From contig NZ_CP135079.1 of assembly GCF_032121415.1 (NCBI RefSeq), positions 4,278,001 through 4,342,000 of the forward strand: DNA of 64,000 nucleotides, written 5' to 3'. The notes beneath the pieces were generated by a model. That model was not told the origin of the DNA, did not search any database, and was given only the letters and a program-made list of their open reading frames with translations. The position numbers and the translations under genes are program-made. Shown here piece after piece: positions 24,938-35,356 of this stretch (the stretch's first letter is position 1; every line of letters begins with the position of its first letter). The stretch is from Streptomyces parvus (GTDB lineage Bacteria; Actinomycetota; Actinomycetes; Streptomycetales; Streptomycetaceae).

Positions 24938-26119
24938 GTGGACCTGTTCGAGTACCAGGCGAGGGACCTCTTCGCCAAGCACGGTGTACCGGTGCTGGCC
25001 GGTGAAGTCATCGACACGCCTGAGGCAGCCCGCGAGGCGACCGAGAAGCTGGGCGGCAAGTCTGTCGTCAAGGCGCAGGTGAAGGTCGGCGGCCGCGGCA
25101 AGGCCGGCGGCGTCAAGCTGGCCGGCGACGTCGACGAGGCCGTCGCCCGGGCGACGGACATTCTCGGTATGGACATCAAGGGCCACACGGTCCACAAGGT
25201 GATGATCGCCGAGCTGTCCCCGGAGATCGAGGCGGAGTACTACGTCTCGTACCTCCTCGACCGCACCAACCGCACCTTCCTGGCCATGGCCTCGGTGCAG
25301 GGCGGCATGGACATCGAGGAGGTCGCGGAGAAGACCCCCGAGGCCCTCGCGAAGGTCCCGGTCGACTCCAACTCCGGCGTGGACATCGCCAAGGCCCGCG
25401 AGATCGTGGCCCAGGCGAAGTTCCCGGCCGAGGTGGCCGACAAGGTCGCCGAGGTCCTGGTGACGCTGTGGGACACCTTCGTCGCCGAGGACGCGCTCCT
25501 CGTCGAGGTCAACCCGCTGGTGAAGACCAAGGACGGCCGCATCCTGGCGCTGGACGGCAAGGTCTCGCTCGACGAGAACGCCGACTTCCGCCAGCCGGAG
25601 CACGAGGCTCTGGAGGACAAGGACGCGGCCAACCCGCTCGAGGCTGCGGCCAAGGCCAAGAACCTCAACTACGTCAAGCTCGACGGCGAGGTCGGCATCA
25701 TCGGCAACGGCGCCGGCCTGGTCATGTCGACCCTGGACGTCGTCGCGTACGCCGGTGAGAACCACGGCAACGTGAAGCCGGCCAACTTCCTCGACATCGG
25801 TGGCGGCGCCTCCGCCGAGGTCATGGCGAACGGCCTGGAGATCATCCTCGGCGACCCGGACGTCAAGTCCGTCTTCGTCAACGTCTTCGGTGGCATCACC
25901 GCCTGCGACGAGGTCGCCAACGGCATCGTGCAGGCGCTCGCGCTGCTCGAGTCCAAGGGCGAGAAGGTCGAGAAGCCGCTGGTCGTGCGTCTCGACGGCA
26001 ACAACGCGGAGCTGGGTCGCAAGATCCTCTCCGACGCCAACCACCCGCTCGTGCAGCGCGTGGACACCATGGACGGCGCGGCCGACAAGGCCGCCGAGCT
26101 CGCCGCGGCTGCGAAGTAA
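24938..26119 (+). CDS. sucC: succinyl-CoA synthetase (ADP-forming) beta subunit, 393 aa
   Basis: GTG start ([19 protein letters not shown]) with an AGGGA SD. Full-length ATP-grasp protein: N-terminal ATP-grasp lobes (about 1-230) including [17 protein letters not shown], acidic metal ligands in LVEVNPL, and a C-terminal CoA-ligase domain with the [13 protein letters not shown] power-helix region and FVNVFGG. With SucD it catalyses succinyl-CoA + ADP + Pi to succinate + CoA + ATP in the TCA cycle. SucD follows 21 bases downstream. Confidence 0.98.
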   Translation: MDLFEYQARDLFAKHGVPVLAGEVIDTPEAAREATEKLGGKSVVKAQVKVGGRGKAGGVKLAGDVDEAVARATDILGMDIKGHTVHKVMIAELSPEIEAEYYVSYLLDRTNRTFLAMASVQGGMDIEEVAEKTPEALAKVPVDSNSGVDIAKAREIVAQAKFPAEVADKVAEVLVTLWDTFVAEDALLVEVNPLVKTKDGRILALDGKVSLDENADFRQPEHEALEDKDAANPLEAAAKAKNLNYVKLDGEVGIIGNGAGLVMSTLDVVAYAGENHGNVKPANFLDIGGGASAEVMANGLEIILGDPDVKSVFVNVFGGITACDEVANGIVQALALLESKGEKVEKPLVVRLDGNNAELGRKILSDANHPLVQRVDTMDGAADKAAELAAAAK

Positions 26120-26140
26120 GGGACGAGGGACTCCAACACC

Positions 26141-27025
26141 ATGGCTATCTTCCTCACCAAGGACAGCAAGGTCATCGTCCAGGGGATGACCGGCGCCACG
26201 GGCATGAAGCACACCAAGCTCATGCTCGGTGACGGCACCAACATCGTCGGTGGCGTCAACCCGCGCAAGGCCGGTACGTCCGTCGACTTCGACGGCACCG
26301 AGGTCCCGGTCTTCGGCTCCGTCAAGGAGGCGATGGAGAAGACCGGCGCGAACGTGTCCGTCCTCTTCGTCCCGCCGGCGTTCTCCAAGGCCGCCGTCGT
26401 CGAGGCGATCGACGCCGAGATCCCGCTCGCGGTCGTCATCACCGAGGGCATCGCCGTTCACGACTCCGCCGCGTTCTGGGCGTACGCGAACGAGAAGGGC
26501 AACAAGACCCGGATCATCGGCCCGAACTGCCCCGGTCTCATCACGCCGGGCCAGTCCAACGCCGGCATCATCCCGGGCGACATCACCAAGCCCGGCCGCA
26601 TCGGTCTCGTGTCCAAGTCCGGCACGCTGACCTACCAGATGATGTACGAGCTCCGTGACATCGGCTTCTCCTCCGCCGTCGGCATCGGTGGCGACCCGGT
26701 CATCGGTACGACGCACATCGACGCCCTCGCGGCGTTCGAGGCCGACCCCGACACCGACCTCATCGTGATGATCGGCGAGATCGGCGGCGACGCCGAGGAG
26801 CGTGCCGCCGACTTCATCAAGGCGAACGTCACCAAGCCGGTCGTCGGCTACGTCGCGGGCTTCACCGCCCCGGAGGGCAAGACCATGGGCCACGCCGGCG
26901 CCATCGTCTCCGGCTCCTCGGGCACCGCCCAGGCGAAGAAGGAGGCCCTGGAGGCCGCCGGCGTCAAGGTCGGCAAGACGCCGACCGAGACCGCCAAGCT
27001 GGCGCGCGAGATCCTCGGCGCCTGA
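26141..27025 (+). CDS. sucD: succinyl-CoA synthetase alpha subunit, 294 aa
   Basis: Rossmann-type CoA-binding N-terminal domain ([16 protein letters not shown], then GGVNPRKAG) and a C-terminal domain carrying the active-site phospho-His in the segment [21 protein letters not shown] near residue 250. The [19 protein letters not shown] and SKSGTLTYQ segments are family hallmarks. Normal length. Second gene of sucCD, ended by a 19-bp perfect hairpin. Confidence 0.98.
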   Translation: MAIFLTKDSKVIVQGMTGATGMKHTKLMLGDGTNIVGGVNPRKAGTSVDFDGTEVPVFGSVKEAMEKTGANVSVLFVPPAFSKAAVVEAIDAEIPLAVVITEGIAVHDSAAFWAYANEKGNKTRIIGPNCPGLITPGQSNAGIIPGDITKPGRIGLVSKSGTLTYQMMYELRDIGFSSAVGIGGDPVIGTTHIDALAAFEADPDTDLIVMIGEIGGDAEERAADFIKANVTKPVVGYVAGFTAPEGKTMGHAGAIVSGSSGTAQAKKEALEAAGVKVGKTPTETAKLAREILGA

Positions 27026-27051
27026 CGCAGGCCGCAGGGACACACGCATAC

Positions 27052-27096
27052 GGCGCGGGCCCGCACCCCTTTCGACCAGGGGTGCGGGCCCGCGCC
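27052..27096 (+). terminator. 19-bp perfect hairpin terminator after sucD
   Basis: Arms 27052-27070 and 27078-27096 are exact complements, loop TTCGACC. Located between convergent sucD and the HTH/sigma-like gene, so it can serve both. Confidence 0.9.
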
Positions 27097-27121
27097 GTTC
27101 GTGTACGCACCGGCGTCCGGC

Positions 27122-28345
27122 TCACCTCAGCTGGGGGACCAGCCGTTCCGGGCCGTGGGCAGGCTGCTCGTTCAGCGACTTCTGCAGCTCCAGATCCTGG
27201 GCGGTGAGCTTCTGCGGACCACCGCGCGGGGGTACGCCCCCTACCCGTTCGGGGGGCGAGATCGGGGGCTCGTAGTGGGTGGGCGCGGTGTGCAGGGTCA
27301 GCCCGGTCACGGCGATGAGCAGCGCGACGCCCCCGACGGCGGCCCGGGTCCACAGCCTGGCCTTGTTCTCGCTGCCGGTGCGCACGGCCCGGGCCGGCCG
27401 CGGTACGGGTACGTGCTCGGCGCGCGCCAGGCCGCCGAGCCGGTCGTGCAGCAGCGCCGACTGCTCGGCCGGCGCGGCGTCCGCCAGCTCGGGGAGCCGC
27501 TCGGCCACGGCGGCGCGGGCGGTCATCAGACGGCCCGCCGCCGCCGGGGTGCTGGCCTCCGTCTCGGCCGCGGTCTCCGGAAGGTCCAGGCCGACCCCGT
27601 CGTACAGGAGCAGCGTGCGCCGGTAGGCCGGGGGCAGGTCGAGCAGCGCGTCGAACAGCGCCCGCTTGTCCGGCTCGGTGGGCGGGGCGTCGGGGTGCCG
27701 GTGCGTGCGGCGCAGCCGGAGCCAGGGCGAGAGCGCGAACTCGTACGCCGCCGCGCGCACCCAGCCGTCCGGGTCCCGGTCGACGGCCACCTCGGGCCAG
27801 CGCTGCCAGGCCAGTTCGAAGGCGCGCTCGACGGACTCCCGGGCGAGGGCGCGGCGGCCGGTGAGCAGATAGCTCTGCCGGACGAGGGCGGGGGCGGCGC
27901 GGGCGTACAGCTCGTCGAACGCCTCGGCGGGGGAGATGCGCCGCTCGCCGGGCGCCTCTGCCGTGCCGCTCGGCCGATCGGGAGCCTCCGCCGTCCGGCT
28001 CCGCTCTTCGGCCTCCTCCGCGCCGGTGCGCGTGCCCGAAGCCGGGGGCGGGTCGGCGGTGGGCGCTGTCGGCGGGGCCTCGGGCAGGGGCGGGGCCTCG
28101 GGCGGGCCGGCCGCCGCCGGGGGCTCCACCGCCGGTTCGGGGGCGATGAGCTTGGCGTACAGCGCGCGCTTGCGTCCGCGCGGGTTGGTGCGCCCCGTCT
28201 CCCAGGAGCGCACGGTGGCGCGCGTGACGCCGACCGCCACCGCAACCTCCTCCTCGCTCAACGATTTCGCCTGGCGCAGTCTGCGGCGCTCCTTCGGGGA
28301 GGGCAGCGGCGGTACGGCGGCCTCGTCGGTCGTGCTCCCGGTCAT
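27122..28345 (-). CDS. HTH and sigma-factor-like membrane-anchored protein, 407 aa
   Basis: ATG start at 28345. Residues about 15-60 form an XRE/phage-repressor-type HTH (RRRLRQAKSLSEEEVAVAVGVTRATVRSWETGRTNP). A Pro/Ala/Glu linker follows, then a region (about 150-280) resembling sigma-70 region 2 and region 4 of ECF factors (AFDELYARAAPALVRQSYLLTGR, LLDLPPAYRRTLLLYDGVGLDLPETAAE). A C-terminal transmembrane helix lies at about 340-362 (AAVGGVALLIAVTGLTL), with an extracytoplasmic tail. It is divergent from the DUF6350 membrane gene. The ECF-like part is degenerate, so it may not be a functional sigma factor; a membrane-tethered regulator is more likely. Confidence 0.75.
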   Translation of the reverse strand: MTGSTTDEAAVPPLPSPKERRRLRQAKSLSEEEVAVAVGVTRATVRSWETGRTNPRGRKRALYAKLIAPEPAVEPPAAAGPPEAPPLPEAPPTAPTADPPPASGTRTGAEEAEERSRTAEAPDRPSGTAEAPGERRISPAEAFDELYARAAPALVRQSYLLTGRRALARESVERAFELAWQRWPEVAVDRDPDGWVRAAAYEFALSPWLRLRRTHRHPDAPPTEPDKRALFDALLDLPPAYRRTLLLYDGVGLDLPETAAETEASTPAAAGRLMTARAAVAERLPELADAAPAEQSALLHDRLGGLARAEHVPVPRPARAVRTGSENKARLWTRAAVGGVALLIAVTGLTLHTAPTHYEPPISPPERVGGVPPRGGPQKLTAQDLELQKSLNEQPAHGPERLVPQLR

Positions 28346-28375
28346 GGATGACCCCCGGCAGCACCGCGCTGGGTG

Positions 28376-28402
28376 AAAAAGTACATAAACGTATATTGGG
28401 CG
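28376..28402. promoter_or_regulatory. AT-rich divergent promoter region
   Basis: The segment 28376-28402 (around AAAAAGTACATAAACGTATA) is the most AT-rich stretch in the neighbourhood and lies between the divergent HTH/sigma-like and DUF6350 genes, consistent with a promoter or an operator for the HTH protein. No defined -35/-10 pair is assigned. Confidence 0.35.
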
Positions 28403-28453
28403 ACACAGCGGCTGTTCGCGCGTTACGCGACATAAGCGCGTGTCGTTGGCAGC

Positions 28454-30274
28454 ATGGGCCGCGTGACCCAAATGACGCAACGCACCCCGAAGGTGACGGT
28501 GCGACGGAACCGCACCCTCGCCCTGGTCTCCGCCCTGGTGAAGGGCGTCGTCGCCGCCGGGCTCGGCCTCGGGTCGCTGGCGGTGCTGGTCATGGTGGTG
28601 TGGATCAGCTCTCCGTACCCGGACAGCGGACCGGGCGGGGCGCTGCGCGCGGCGGCCGGGGTCTGGCTGCTCGCGCACGGCGCCGGTCTCGTGCGGCCCG
28701 ACACCCTGAGCGGCGTTCCCGCGCCCGTCGGTCTGGTCCCGTTGCTGCTGGTGATCGGCCCGGTCTGGCTGGCGCACCGCGCGGCCCGCGATGCGGTGGA
28801 GTCGCAGGAAGAGCTGCGGGAGGGGTCGCACGAGGGGGCGCGGGACGGGTCGGCCGGGCCCTCGCGGGCGGGCGCGTTCTGCGGGGTGACCGCGGGATAT
28901 CTGCTGGTCGTCGCGGGGGCGGCGGCCTACGCGCGGGGCGGCCCGCTGTACGCGGACCCGGACACGCTGGCGTTCCCGGTGGCGCTGGTGGTGGCGGGTG
29001 CGGCGGCCGCCGGGGTGTGGACGGCGGCCGGGCGGCCGTTCGGGCCCGCGCCGTCCTGGTCGCCCCTGGCCGTCCAGGAGGCCGTCGCGCGGACGCTCTT
29101 CCGCCGTCGCGCGGAGGCGGCGTTCGGGTCGGCGGCGGCGGGCCTGACGGTGCTGCTCGGGGGCGGTGCGCTGCTGGTCGCGGTGGCGCTCGGCCGGAAC
29201 GCGGGGGCGACCCAGGACGCGTTTCTCGGGCTCGCGGGCGACTGGTCGGGGCGGATCGCCGTCCTTCTGCTGGCCGCCGCGCTCGTGCCGAACGCCGCGC
29301 TGTGGGGAGCGGCGTACGGGCTCGGGCCCGGCTTCTCGCTCGGCACGGGGGCCACCGCCACCCCGCTGGGCCTCGACGGAACCCCCGCGCTGCCCCGCTT
29401 CCCCCTGCTGGCGGCGGTCCCGGACCAGGGTTCGGGCGCCCTGCCGAACTGGGCGGCCCTCGCCGTGCCGGTGGCGGCGGCGGTGGCGGTCGCGTGGTTC
29501 GCCGTACGCAGGGCCGCGCCCCTCGACGCGCCCCGCGCCCGGGCCTGGAGCCCGCGCGAGACGGCGCTGGTGACCCTGCTCGCCGCTCTCGGGTGCGGCG
29601 TGGGGACGGCGCTGCTCACGGCGGTGGCCGGGGGGCCGATCGGCACCGGGGCGCTGAGCGTGTTCGGCCCGGTGTGGTGGCTGACCGGCCCGGCGGCGCT
29701 GGTGTGGACGGCCGTCATCGGCGTACCGGCGGCCCTGCTGCTGCGCCTTTGGCGATTGCGCACCCCGGGCTGGGCCTGGCGCAGGGACGTACCGGAAGCG
29801 GACGAGCCCGCGACGGCCGAGGCCGAGGAAGAAGGGGAAGACGTCGAGGAGGGCGGTGTCCTCGCACGTCCGCGCCGGTGGTGGGCGCCCTGGCGGGGAC
29901 GGCGCGCGGCGGCGGGCGAGGACGGTGAAGCGGGGCCGGGCGGTCCCGCTTCACCGACCGCCTCCTCCGTACCGCCCCCCGGCCCGGCACCCGAAGCGGC
30001 CTCCGGCTTCGAGCCGTACGACTTCCTGCCGACCGACCCGTGGCACGACAAGGACGGTCCCTGGCACGGGAAAGAGGCCAGGGAGGCCCGTTGGGCCTCC
30101 CTGAAGCAGGGCTCCGGCGGACTGATGGCCGACTTCCCCGCCGATCGCACGGCCGACCGCGCCGGTGAGGCCGATCGCGCCGATGAGGCCGACCGCGCCG
30201 GTGAGGCCGATCGCGCCGATCCCGTCCCGGACCGCCGAGCGGCGGATCCGGGCGGGCCGGGAGCTACTCCTTGA
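28454..30274 (+). CDS. DUF6350 (PerM-like) polytopic membrane protein, 606 aa
   Basis: ATG 28454 used; GTG 28463 and ATG 28472 are alternatives and no SD is clear. About ten hydrophobic segments occupy residues 20-430, including GVVAAGLGLGSLAVLVMVVW and GPVWWLTGPAALVWTAVIG. The C-terminal 170 residues are cytosolic, acidic and Pro-rich, ending in a repeat of RAGEADRADEAD units. The family is annotated as DUF6350 or cell-division protein PerM in actinobacteria; the mycobacterial PerM is linked to divisome stability. It lies near purNH as in other Streptomyces. It overlaps the convergent membrane gene by 11 bases. Confidence 0.8.
   Translation: MGRVTQMTQRTPKVTVRRNRTLALVSALVKGVVAAGLGLGSLAVLVMVVWISSPYPDSGPGGALRAAAGVWLLAHGAGLVRPDTLSGVPAPVGLVPLLLVIGPVWLAHRAARDAVESQEELREGSHEGARDGSAGPSRAGAFCGVTAGYLLVVAGAAAYARGGPLYADPDTLAFPVALVVAGAAAAGVWTAAGRPFGPAPSWSPLAVQEAVARTLFRRRAEAAFGSAAAGLTVLLGGGALLVAVALGRNAGATQDAFLGLAGDWSGRIAVLLLAAALVPNAALWGAAYGLGPGFSLGTGATATPLGLDGTPALPRFPLLAAVPDQGSGALPNWAALAVPVAAAVAVAWFAVRRAAPLDAPRARAWSPRETALVTLLAALGCGVGTALLTAVAGGPIGTGALSVFGPVWWLTGPAALVWTAVIGVPAALLLRLWRLRTPGWAWRRDVPEADEPATAEAEEEGEDVEEGGVLARPRRWWAPWRGRRAAAGEDGEAGPGGPASPTASSVPPPGPAPEAASGFEPYDFLPTDPWHDKDGPWHGKEAREARWASLKQGSGGLMADFPADRTADRAGEADRADEADRAGEADRADPVPDRRAADPGGPGATP
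30155..30220 (+). repeat. 36-bp direct repeat, nearly two copies
   Basis: The unit starting at 30155 recurs at 30191 (30 bases identical before divergence); each half is itself an 18-bp near-repeat. It encodes the RAGEADRADEAD repeats at the C-terminus of the DUF6350 protein and could slip in length. Confidence 0.85.
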
Positions 30275-31133
30275 CGCCGAAGAACGGCTCCAGCGGCTTC
30301 GGCAGCTTGTCGTTGCAGGCCACCGAGGCGGACTTGGTCAGGGCGTCGTTCACGCAGGTGTAGTAGTCGCGGTAGACCAGCTGCACGGTGTACGACGTCG
30401 CCACGATGAGCAGCGCCAGCAGCGCGGTCACCAGGCCGCCGACCGCCGCCGTGGTCTGCTGCCTGCTGCTGACGTTCGACGGCGAGGCGGGCGAGGCCGG
30501 GGCGGCGGGCGAGCCGGGGGCGGCCGGGTTCGCGGGCGTACCCGCCGAGCCCCCGTCCACCGCCGTACGGTCCGTGGGGGAGGCGTTCTTCAGCGGGGTG
30601 CGCAGCGCGCTGATCGCCCAGTACGTCGCGAGCGCGCCCAGCAGCAGGGCGATCTCCGGGAAGTCGAAGAGGGCGAAGAAGAAGGCCCACATGCCGCCGA
30701 GCACCGCGTAACGGGCGCGCCGCTGCGCCGGGTCCGTGGGGTCCCAGCGCAGTCCGCCCGGGCCCCCGCGGTCGTTCCCGCCCTTGCCTCCCGGGCCACC
30801 GGCGCCGTTCCCGCCGGGACGGCCGCCGAAGCCGCCGCTGCCCCGGCCGGGCTGCCGGTCGCTCCACTGGCTGCCCCAGGCCGGGCGGTCCCCGTCGGAG
30901 CCCGAGCCGTTGTCGTCCTGCCCGTCAGAGCCCTGGCCCTGGGATCCGGAAGGACGGCGCGGCTGCCACGGCTGGTCCGGCCGGTCCGCGGGCGGCGCGG
31001 CGAAGGGGTTGTCCTCCTGCGGCTTCCCGGCGGAGCCGGAGTCCGGCGAGGAGGACTGGCGTTCCCGCATCAGCAGAGCGGACCGCTCCGGACGGGGGAA
31101 GCGGAAGGCGGTGCGGCGGCGTCGGTCCGGCAT
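30264..31133 (-). CDS. membrane protein with Gly/Gln-rich N-terminus, 289 aa
   Basis: ATG 31133 used (GGGGAAG about 10 bases upstream); ATG 31070 is an alternative. Residues 1-130 are low-complexity, rich in Gly, Ser, Asp, Pro, Gln and Arg (cytosolic). Two hydrophobic segments follow (about 143-180), then a Pro/Ala-rich loop (about 195-225), another helix (about 232-252) and a short exposed C-terminal domain with two Cys (YYTCVNDALTKSASVACNDK) probably forming a disulfide. Unrecognised family, common in Streptomyces next to purN. It overlaps the DUF6350 gene tail-to-tail. Confidence 0.75.
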   Translation of the reverse strand: MPDRRRRTAFRFPRPERSALLMRERQSSSPDSGSAGKPQEDNPFAAPPADRPDQPWQPRRPSGSQGQGSDGQDDNGSGSDGDRPAWGSQWSDRQPGRGSGGFGGRPGGNGAGGPGGKGGNDRGGPGGLRWDPTDPAQRRARYAVLGGMWAFFFALFDFPEIALLLGALATYWAISALRTPLKNASPTDRTAVDGGSAGTPANPAAPGSPAAPASPASPSNVSSRQQTTAAVGGLVTALLALLIVATSYTVQLVYRDYYTCVNDALTKSASVACNDKLPKPLEPFFGVKE

Positions 31134-31394
31134 GTGGTGAACGTCTTCCCCATCTCGTCATGTCCGCCCGAAGGACGGTTCGTCCGCCCGGTGGACGGCT
31201 CGCTGTCCCCTGACGCTACCTTCCGGTCCCGCCCCCGTCCCGTGGGGGCCGTCGGGTGTGCCGGTATCGTTGCTGACGGTCGGCCCGTTCGTAGGGTTCC
31301 CCGTATCGGGCGAGGCGATTGATTCGTACGACCCTACAAAGAGCATGCCGCACCTGCGTCACCACGCGGTCATCACGTGAGAAAGGGCCCCGAC

Positions 31395-32051
31395 GTGGCC
31401 TCCCCGCCCACCTCCGCCTCTCCTGCCCGGCTGGTCGTGCTGGTCTCCGGATCCGGTACGAATCTCCAGGCGCTCCTCGACGCCATCGGCGACGACCCCG
31501 AGGGGTACGGGGCGCGGATCGTCGCGGTCGGCGCGGACCGCTGGGGGACCGGTGGTGCGGAGCGCGCGGAGCGGGCCGGAATCCCCACGTTCGTGTGCCG
31601 GGTCAAGGACCACGCGACCCGCGCCGAGTGGGACGAGGCACTCGCCGCAGAGGTCGCCGCGCACCGTCCCGACCTCGTCGTCTCCGCCGGTTTCATGAAG
31701 ATCGTCGGCCCGGCGTTCCTCGCCGCCTTCGGCGGCCGGACCGTCAACACCCACCCCGCCCTGCTGCCCAGCTTCCCCGGCGCCCACGGAGTGCGTGACG
31801 CACTCGCGTACGGCGTCAAGGTCACGGGCTGCACCGTCCACTTCGTCGACGACGGTGTCGACACCGGTCCGATCATCGCGCAGGGCGTGGTCGAGGTGAC
31901 CGAGGAGGACACTCCGGAGGGCGAAGCCGCTCTCCACGAACGCATCAAGGAAGTCGAGCGCTCGCTGCTCGTCGAGGCCGTGGGGCGGATCGCCCGTGAC
32001 GGCCATCGCATTGAGGGACGAAAGGTTCATCTCGGTCATGTCGGTGAATAA
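31395..32051 (+). CDS. purN: phosphoribosylglycinamide formyltransferase 1, 218 aa
   Basis: GTG start at 31395 with AAAGGG about 8 bases upstream; GTG 31377 is a less likely alternative. Single formyltransferase domain with [15 protein letters not shown] (phosphate loop), the catalytic Asn-His-Asp set in [17 protein letters not shown] and [10 protein letters not shown]. Transfers formyl from 10-formyl-THF to GAR, third step of purine synthesis. It overlaps purH by 14 bases, indicating one transcript and translational coupling. Confidence 0.97.
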   Translation: MASPPTSASPARLVVLVSGSGTNLQALLDAIGDDPEGYGARIVAVGADRWGTGGAERAERAGIPTFVCRVKDHATRAEWDEALAAEVAAHRPDLVVSAGFMKIVGPAFLAAFGGRTVNTHPALLPSFPGAHGVRDALAYGVKVTGCTVHFVDDGVDTGPIIAQGVVEVTEEDTPEGEAALHERIKEVERSLLVEAVGRIARDGHRIEGRKVHLGHVGE

Positions 32052-33591
32052 GCCCATCCGCCGCGCCCTGGTCAGTGTCTACGACAAGACAGGGCTCGAA
32101 GACCTCGCCCGCGGTCTGCACGAGGCGGGCGTCGAACTCGTCTCCACCGGCTCCACCGCCGGGAAGATCGCCGCCGCCGGAGTCCCGGTCACCAAGGTCG
32201 AGGAGCTCACCGGCTTCCCCGAGTGCCTGGACGGCCGCGTCAAGACGCTGCACCCCCGCGTCCACGCCGGCATCCTCGCCGACCTCCGTCTCGACGCCCA
32301 CCGCGAACAGCTCGCCGAGCTGGGCGTCGAGCCCTTCGACCTGGTCGTGGTGAACCTCTACCCGTTCAAGGCGACGGTCGCCTCGGGCGCCTCCGACGAC
32401 GAGTGCGTCGAGCAGATCGACATCGGCGGCCCCTCGATGGTCCGCGCCGCCGCCAAGAACCACCCCTCCGTGGCCGTCGTCACGAGCCCCGAGCGGTACG
32501 CGGACGTCCTCGCGGCCGTGAAGGCGGGCGGCTTCGACCTGACCGCCCGCAAGCGGCTGGCCGCCGAGGCGTTCCAGCACACCGCCGCCTACGACGTGGC
32601 CGTCGCCTCCTGGTTCGCGGACGACTACGCGGCCGCCGACGACTCGGGCCTCCCGGAGTTCCTGGGCGACACCTTCGCCCGCAAGAACGTCCTGCGCTAC
32701 GGCGAGAACCCGCACCAGCCCGCCGCGCTCTACACCTCCGGCGACGGCGGTCTCGCCGAGGCCGAGCAGCTGCACGGCAAGGAGATGTCCTACAACAACT
32801 ACACGGACACCGACGCCGCCCGTCGCGCCGCCTACGACCACGCCGAGCCCTGCGTCGCGATCATCAAGCACGCCAACCCGTGCGGGATCGCGATCGGCGC
32901 CGACGTCGCCGAGGCGCACCGCAAGGCGCACGCCTGCGACCCGCTCTCCGCGTTCGGCGGTGTCATCGCCGTCAACCGCCCGGTGACCGTCGAGCTGGCC
33001 GAGCAGGTCGCGGAGATCTTCACCGAGGTCATCGTCGCCCCGGCCTACGAGGACGGCGCCGTGGAGGTGCTGGCCCGCAAGAAGAACATCCGCGTGCTGC
33101 GCGCCCCCGACGCCCCCACCGCCGCCTTCGAGGTCAAGCCGATCGACGGCGGCGCGCTGCTCCAGGTCGCCGACCGCCTCCAGGCCGACGGCGACGACCC
33201 CGCCGGCTGGACGCTCGCCACCGGCGAGGCGCTGACCGAGGCCGAGCTGAAGGAGCTGGCCTTCGCCTGGAAGGCGAGCCGCGCGGTCAAGTCCAACGCG
33301 ATCCTGCTCGCCAAGGACGGCGCCTCGGTCGGCGTCGGCATGGGCCAGGTCAACCGGGTCGACTCCGCCAAGCTCGCCGTCGAGCGGGCGGGCGCTGAGC
33401 GGGCCGCCGGTTCGTACGCCGCCTCCGACGCGTTCTTCCCGTTCCCCGACGGCCTGGAGATCCTCACGGCCGCCGGTATCAAGGCCGTCGTCCAGCCGGG
33501 CGGATCCGTCCGCGACGAGCTGGTGATCGAGGCCGCGCAGAAGGCCGGCGTGACCATGTACTTCACGGGCACGCGCCACTTCTTCCACTGA
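32038..33591 (+). CDS. purH: bifunctional AICAR formyltransferase/IMP cyclohydrolase, 517 aa
   Basis: ATG at 32038 inside the end of purN; GTG 32044 is also possible. N-terminal MGS-like IMP cyclohydrolase domain (about 8-155; [31 protein letters not shown]) and C-terminal AICAR transformylase domain (about 160-517) with [31 protein letters not shown] and the terminal [10 protein letters not shown]. Last two steps of IMP synthesis. Standard length. A terminator hairpin follows. Confidence 0.98.
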   Translation: MSVNKPIRRALVSVYDKTGLEDLARGLHEAGVELVSTGSTAGKIAAAGVPVTKVEELTGFPECLDGRVKTLHPRVHAGILADLRLDAHREQLAELGVEPFDLVVVNLYPFKATVASGASDDECVEQIDIGGPSMVRAAAKNHPSVAVVTSPERYADVLAAVKAGGFDLTARKRLAAEAFQHTAAYDVAVASWFADDYAAADDSGLPEFLGDTFARKNVLRYGENPHQPAALYTSGDGGLAEAEQLHGKEMSYNNYTDTDAARRAAYDHAEPCVAIIKHANPCGIAIGADVAEAHRKAHACDPLSAFGGVIAVNRPVTVELAEQVAEIFTEVIVAPAYEDGAVEVLARKKNIRVLRAPDAPTAAFEVKPIDGGALLQVADRLQADGDDPAGWTLATGEALTEAELKELAFAWKASRAVKSNAILLAKDGASVGVGMGQVNRVDSAKLAVERAGAERAAGSYAASDAFFPFPDGLEILTAAGIKAVVQPGGSVRDELVIEAAQKAGVTMYFTGTRHFFH

Positions 33592-33605
33592 TCGCCCCGG
33601 CGTCC

Positions 33606-33645
33606 GGCGGCGGCCGCACCCCTCCCCCGGGGGTGCGGCGGCCGC
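33606..33645 (+). terminator. GC-rich hairpin terminator after purH
   Basis: A stem around GGCCGCACCCC / GGGGTGCGGC with outer GGCGGC/GCCGCC pairs (one mismatch) and a C-rich 6-base loop lies 15 bases after purH. Confidence 0.8.
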
Positions 33646-33723
33646 CGTGTCCGTCGTACGGGATCGGCTCGCCGCTCTGTTCTAATGACACGGCCGTAGC
33701 AATCCCCAGCAGGGACAGTCACC

Positions 33724-35268
33724 GTGCTTGAGCTGAACAAGAGTGGAACGGACCGGTCGGGGCCGGGGCGGCTGCCGGCCCAGGACCCGGGGCCCGACGC
33801 CGCCCCGGACACCCGCCCGGCAGGCGACTCACCGAGCACGGGCCCGGTCGCCTCCGCCGACCGCGTACCCCTGCGCCCGTACCTCATCGCCGGCGCCATC
33901 CTGTGCGCGCTCTACTTCCTCTACGGGTACTTCCAGTACGCCCGCTTCGGCTCGCCCTCCTGGGACCTGGGGATCTTCGAGCAGGAGGTCCGGGCGTACG
34001 CCGGGTTCGACGCGCCGATCGTCGACATCAAGGGCCCCGGATACCTGATCCTCGGCGACCACTTCTCCCCGATCGTGGCGCTGCTCGCCCCGCTGTACTG
34101 GATCTGGCCGTCCGCCGCATCCCTGCTGTTCGCCCAGGCCGCGCTGTTCGCCCTGGGCGCGGTCATCGTCGGCCGCACCACGCAGCAGATCCTCGGCGGG
34201 CGCTCCGGGCTCTGCGTCACCGTCGCCTACGGACTCTCCTGGGGCATCCAGGAAGCGGTGAAGGCCGACTTCCACGAAATCGCGTTCGCCGTACCGCTGC
34301 TGGCCCTCGTCTGCCGGGCCCTGCTCCTGAAGCGGTACACGGCCGCCCTGCTCTGGTCGCTCCCGCTCGTCCTGGTCAAGGAGGACCTCGGCGCGACCGT
34401 CGCCGTCGTCGGCTTCCTGCTCTTCGTGTACGGCCGCCGCCTCCAGGGCGCGCTGCTCGCCGCCTTCGGGGTCGCCGCCTTCGTCGCCACCCTCGTCGTC
34501 CTCATCCCGGCGGCCAGCAGCGCCGGACGCTACGACTACTGGACGAAGATCGACAAGAACGGCGAGCAGGACGTCTCGATGCTGGACTCCGTCCTCGGCG
34601 TCCTCAACTCCTCCGTCAAGATCGAGATGCTGGTCTTCCTGATCGGCATCACCGCGTTCATGGCGCTGCGTTCACCGCTGACGCTGCTGATCCTCCCGAC
34701 GCTCGGCTGGCGGCTGCTCTCCCAGGACAGCAACCACTGGGGCATGGTCTGGCACTACAGCGCGATCCTCATGCCGGTGCTCTTCCTCGCGCTGGCCGAC
34801 GGCGTCCGCCGCAGCCGCGGATCGCACCGCCCCTGGCTCGCCTCGTACGCGAAGGTCGCCGTGCCCGTCGCCGCCGCGATCGCCGTCGCGATGACCCAGC
34901 ACCTGCCGCTGCGCGATCTGCTGCGCCCGGAGACCTACCGCACCGACGACGCCCGCAGCCAGGCGGCCCGGGCGGCGCTGGACGCCATCCCGGCCGGGTC
35001 GCGGGTCGAGACGGACATCACGCTGATGGCCCACCTCACCTCCGACCGCACTGTCTACTGGGTCGGCGGAGCCCCGGGCACCGCACCCGACATCGTCGCC
35101 ATCAACCTGGACTTCGGCTGGTCCCGCCCGATCCAGGACCCGGTGGCGTACGCCGAGCAGCTGCACCCGGAGGCGCGCTACCGGCTCAAGCACCGGGGCG
35201 GCAGCTTCGTGGTGATGGAGCGCACGACACCGGAGCCGACAAAGATCCCGGGCGTGGGCGACGGCTGA
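33724..35268 (+). CDS. DUF2079 polytopic membrane protein, 514 aa
   Basis: GTG start at 33724. After a polar 48-residue N-terminus, about nine to ten transmembrane segments follow (for example [21 protein letters not shown]). Signature stretches of DUF2079 are present: [52 protein letters not shown] and [22 protein letters not shown]. The C-terminal 110 residues form an extracytoplasmic domain. The fold and acidic/His loop motifs resemble GT-C glycosyltransferases, so a lipid-linked sugar transfer is possible (inference). Function unknown. Confidence 0.88.
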   Translation: MLELNKSGTDRSGPGRLPAQDPGPDAAPDTRPAGDSPSTGPVASADRVPLRPYLIAGAILCALYFLYGYFQYARFGSPSWDLGIFEQEVRAYAGFDAPIVDIKGPGYLILGDHFSPIVALLAPLYWIWPSAASLLFAQAALFALGAVIVGRTTQQILGGRSGLCVTVAYGLSWGIQEAVKADFHEIAFAVPLLALVCRALLLKRYTAALLWSLPLVLVKEDLGATVAVVGFLLFVYGRRLQGALLAAFGVAAFVATLVVLIPAASSAGRYDYWTKIDKNGEQDVSMLDSVLGVLNSSVKIEMLVFLIGITAFMALRSPLTLLILPTLGWRLLSQDSNHWGMVWHYSAILMPVLFLALADGVRRSRGSHRPWLASYAKVAVPVAAAIAVAMTQHLPLRDLLRPETYRTDDARSQAARAALDAIPAGSRVETDITLMAHLTSDRTVYWVGGAPGTAPDIVAINLDFGWSRPIQDPVAYAEQLHPEARYRLKHRGGSFVVMERTTPEPTKIPGVGDG

Positions 35269-35280
35269 GCGGAGCCCCCC

Positions 35281-35335
35281 GGACATGCCGCGAGGGCCGC
35301 ACCCGATCACGGGGTGCGGCCCTCGCGGCATGTCC
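35281..35335. terminator. 24-bp perfect bidirectional terminator
   Basis: Arms 35281-35304 and 35312-35335 are exact complements with a 7-base loop, between the convergent DUF2079 and RDD genes. The longest perfect stem among the terminators in this window. Confidence 0.92.
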
Positions 35336-35356
35336 GGAAGGGGCCGGGAAGGAGCG

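Noticed and set aside
24755-27049. A 764-codon open frame antisense to sucC and sucD
   Set aside because: It is the mirror frame of two highly conserved genes and contains only Asp/Val/Gly-rich low-complexity sequence.
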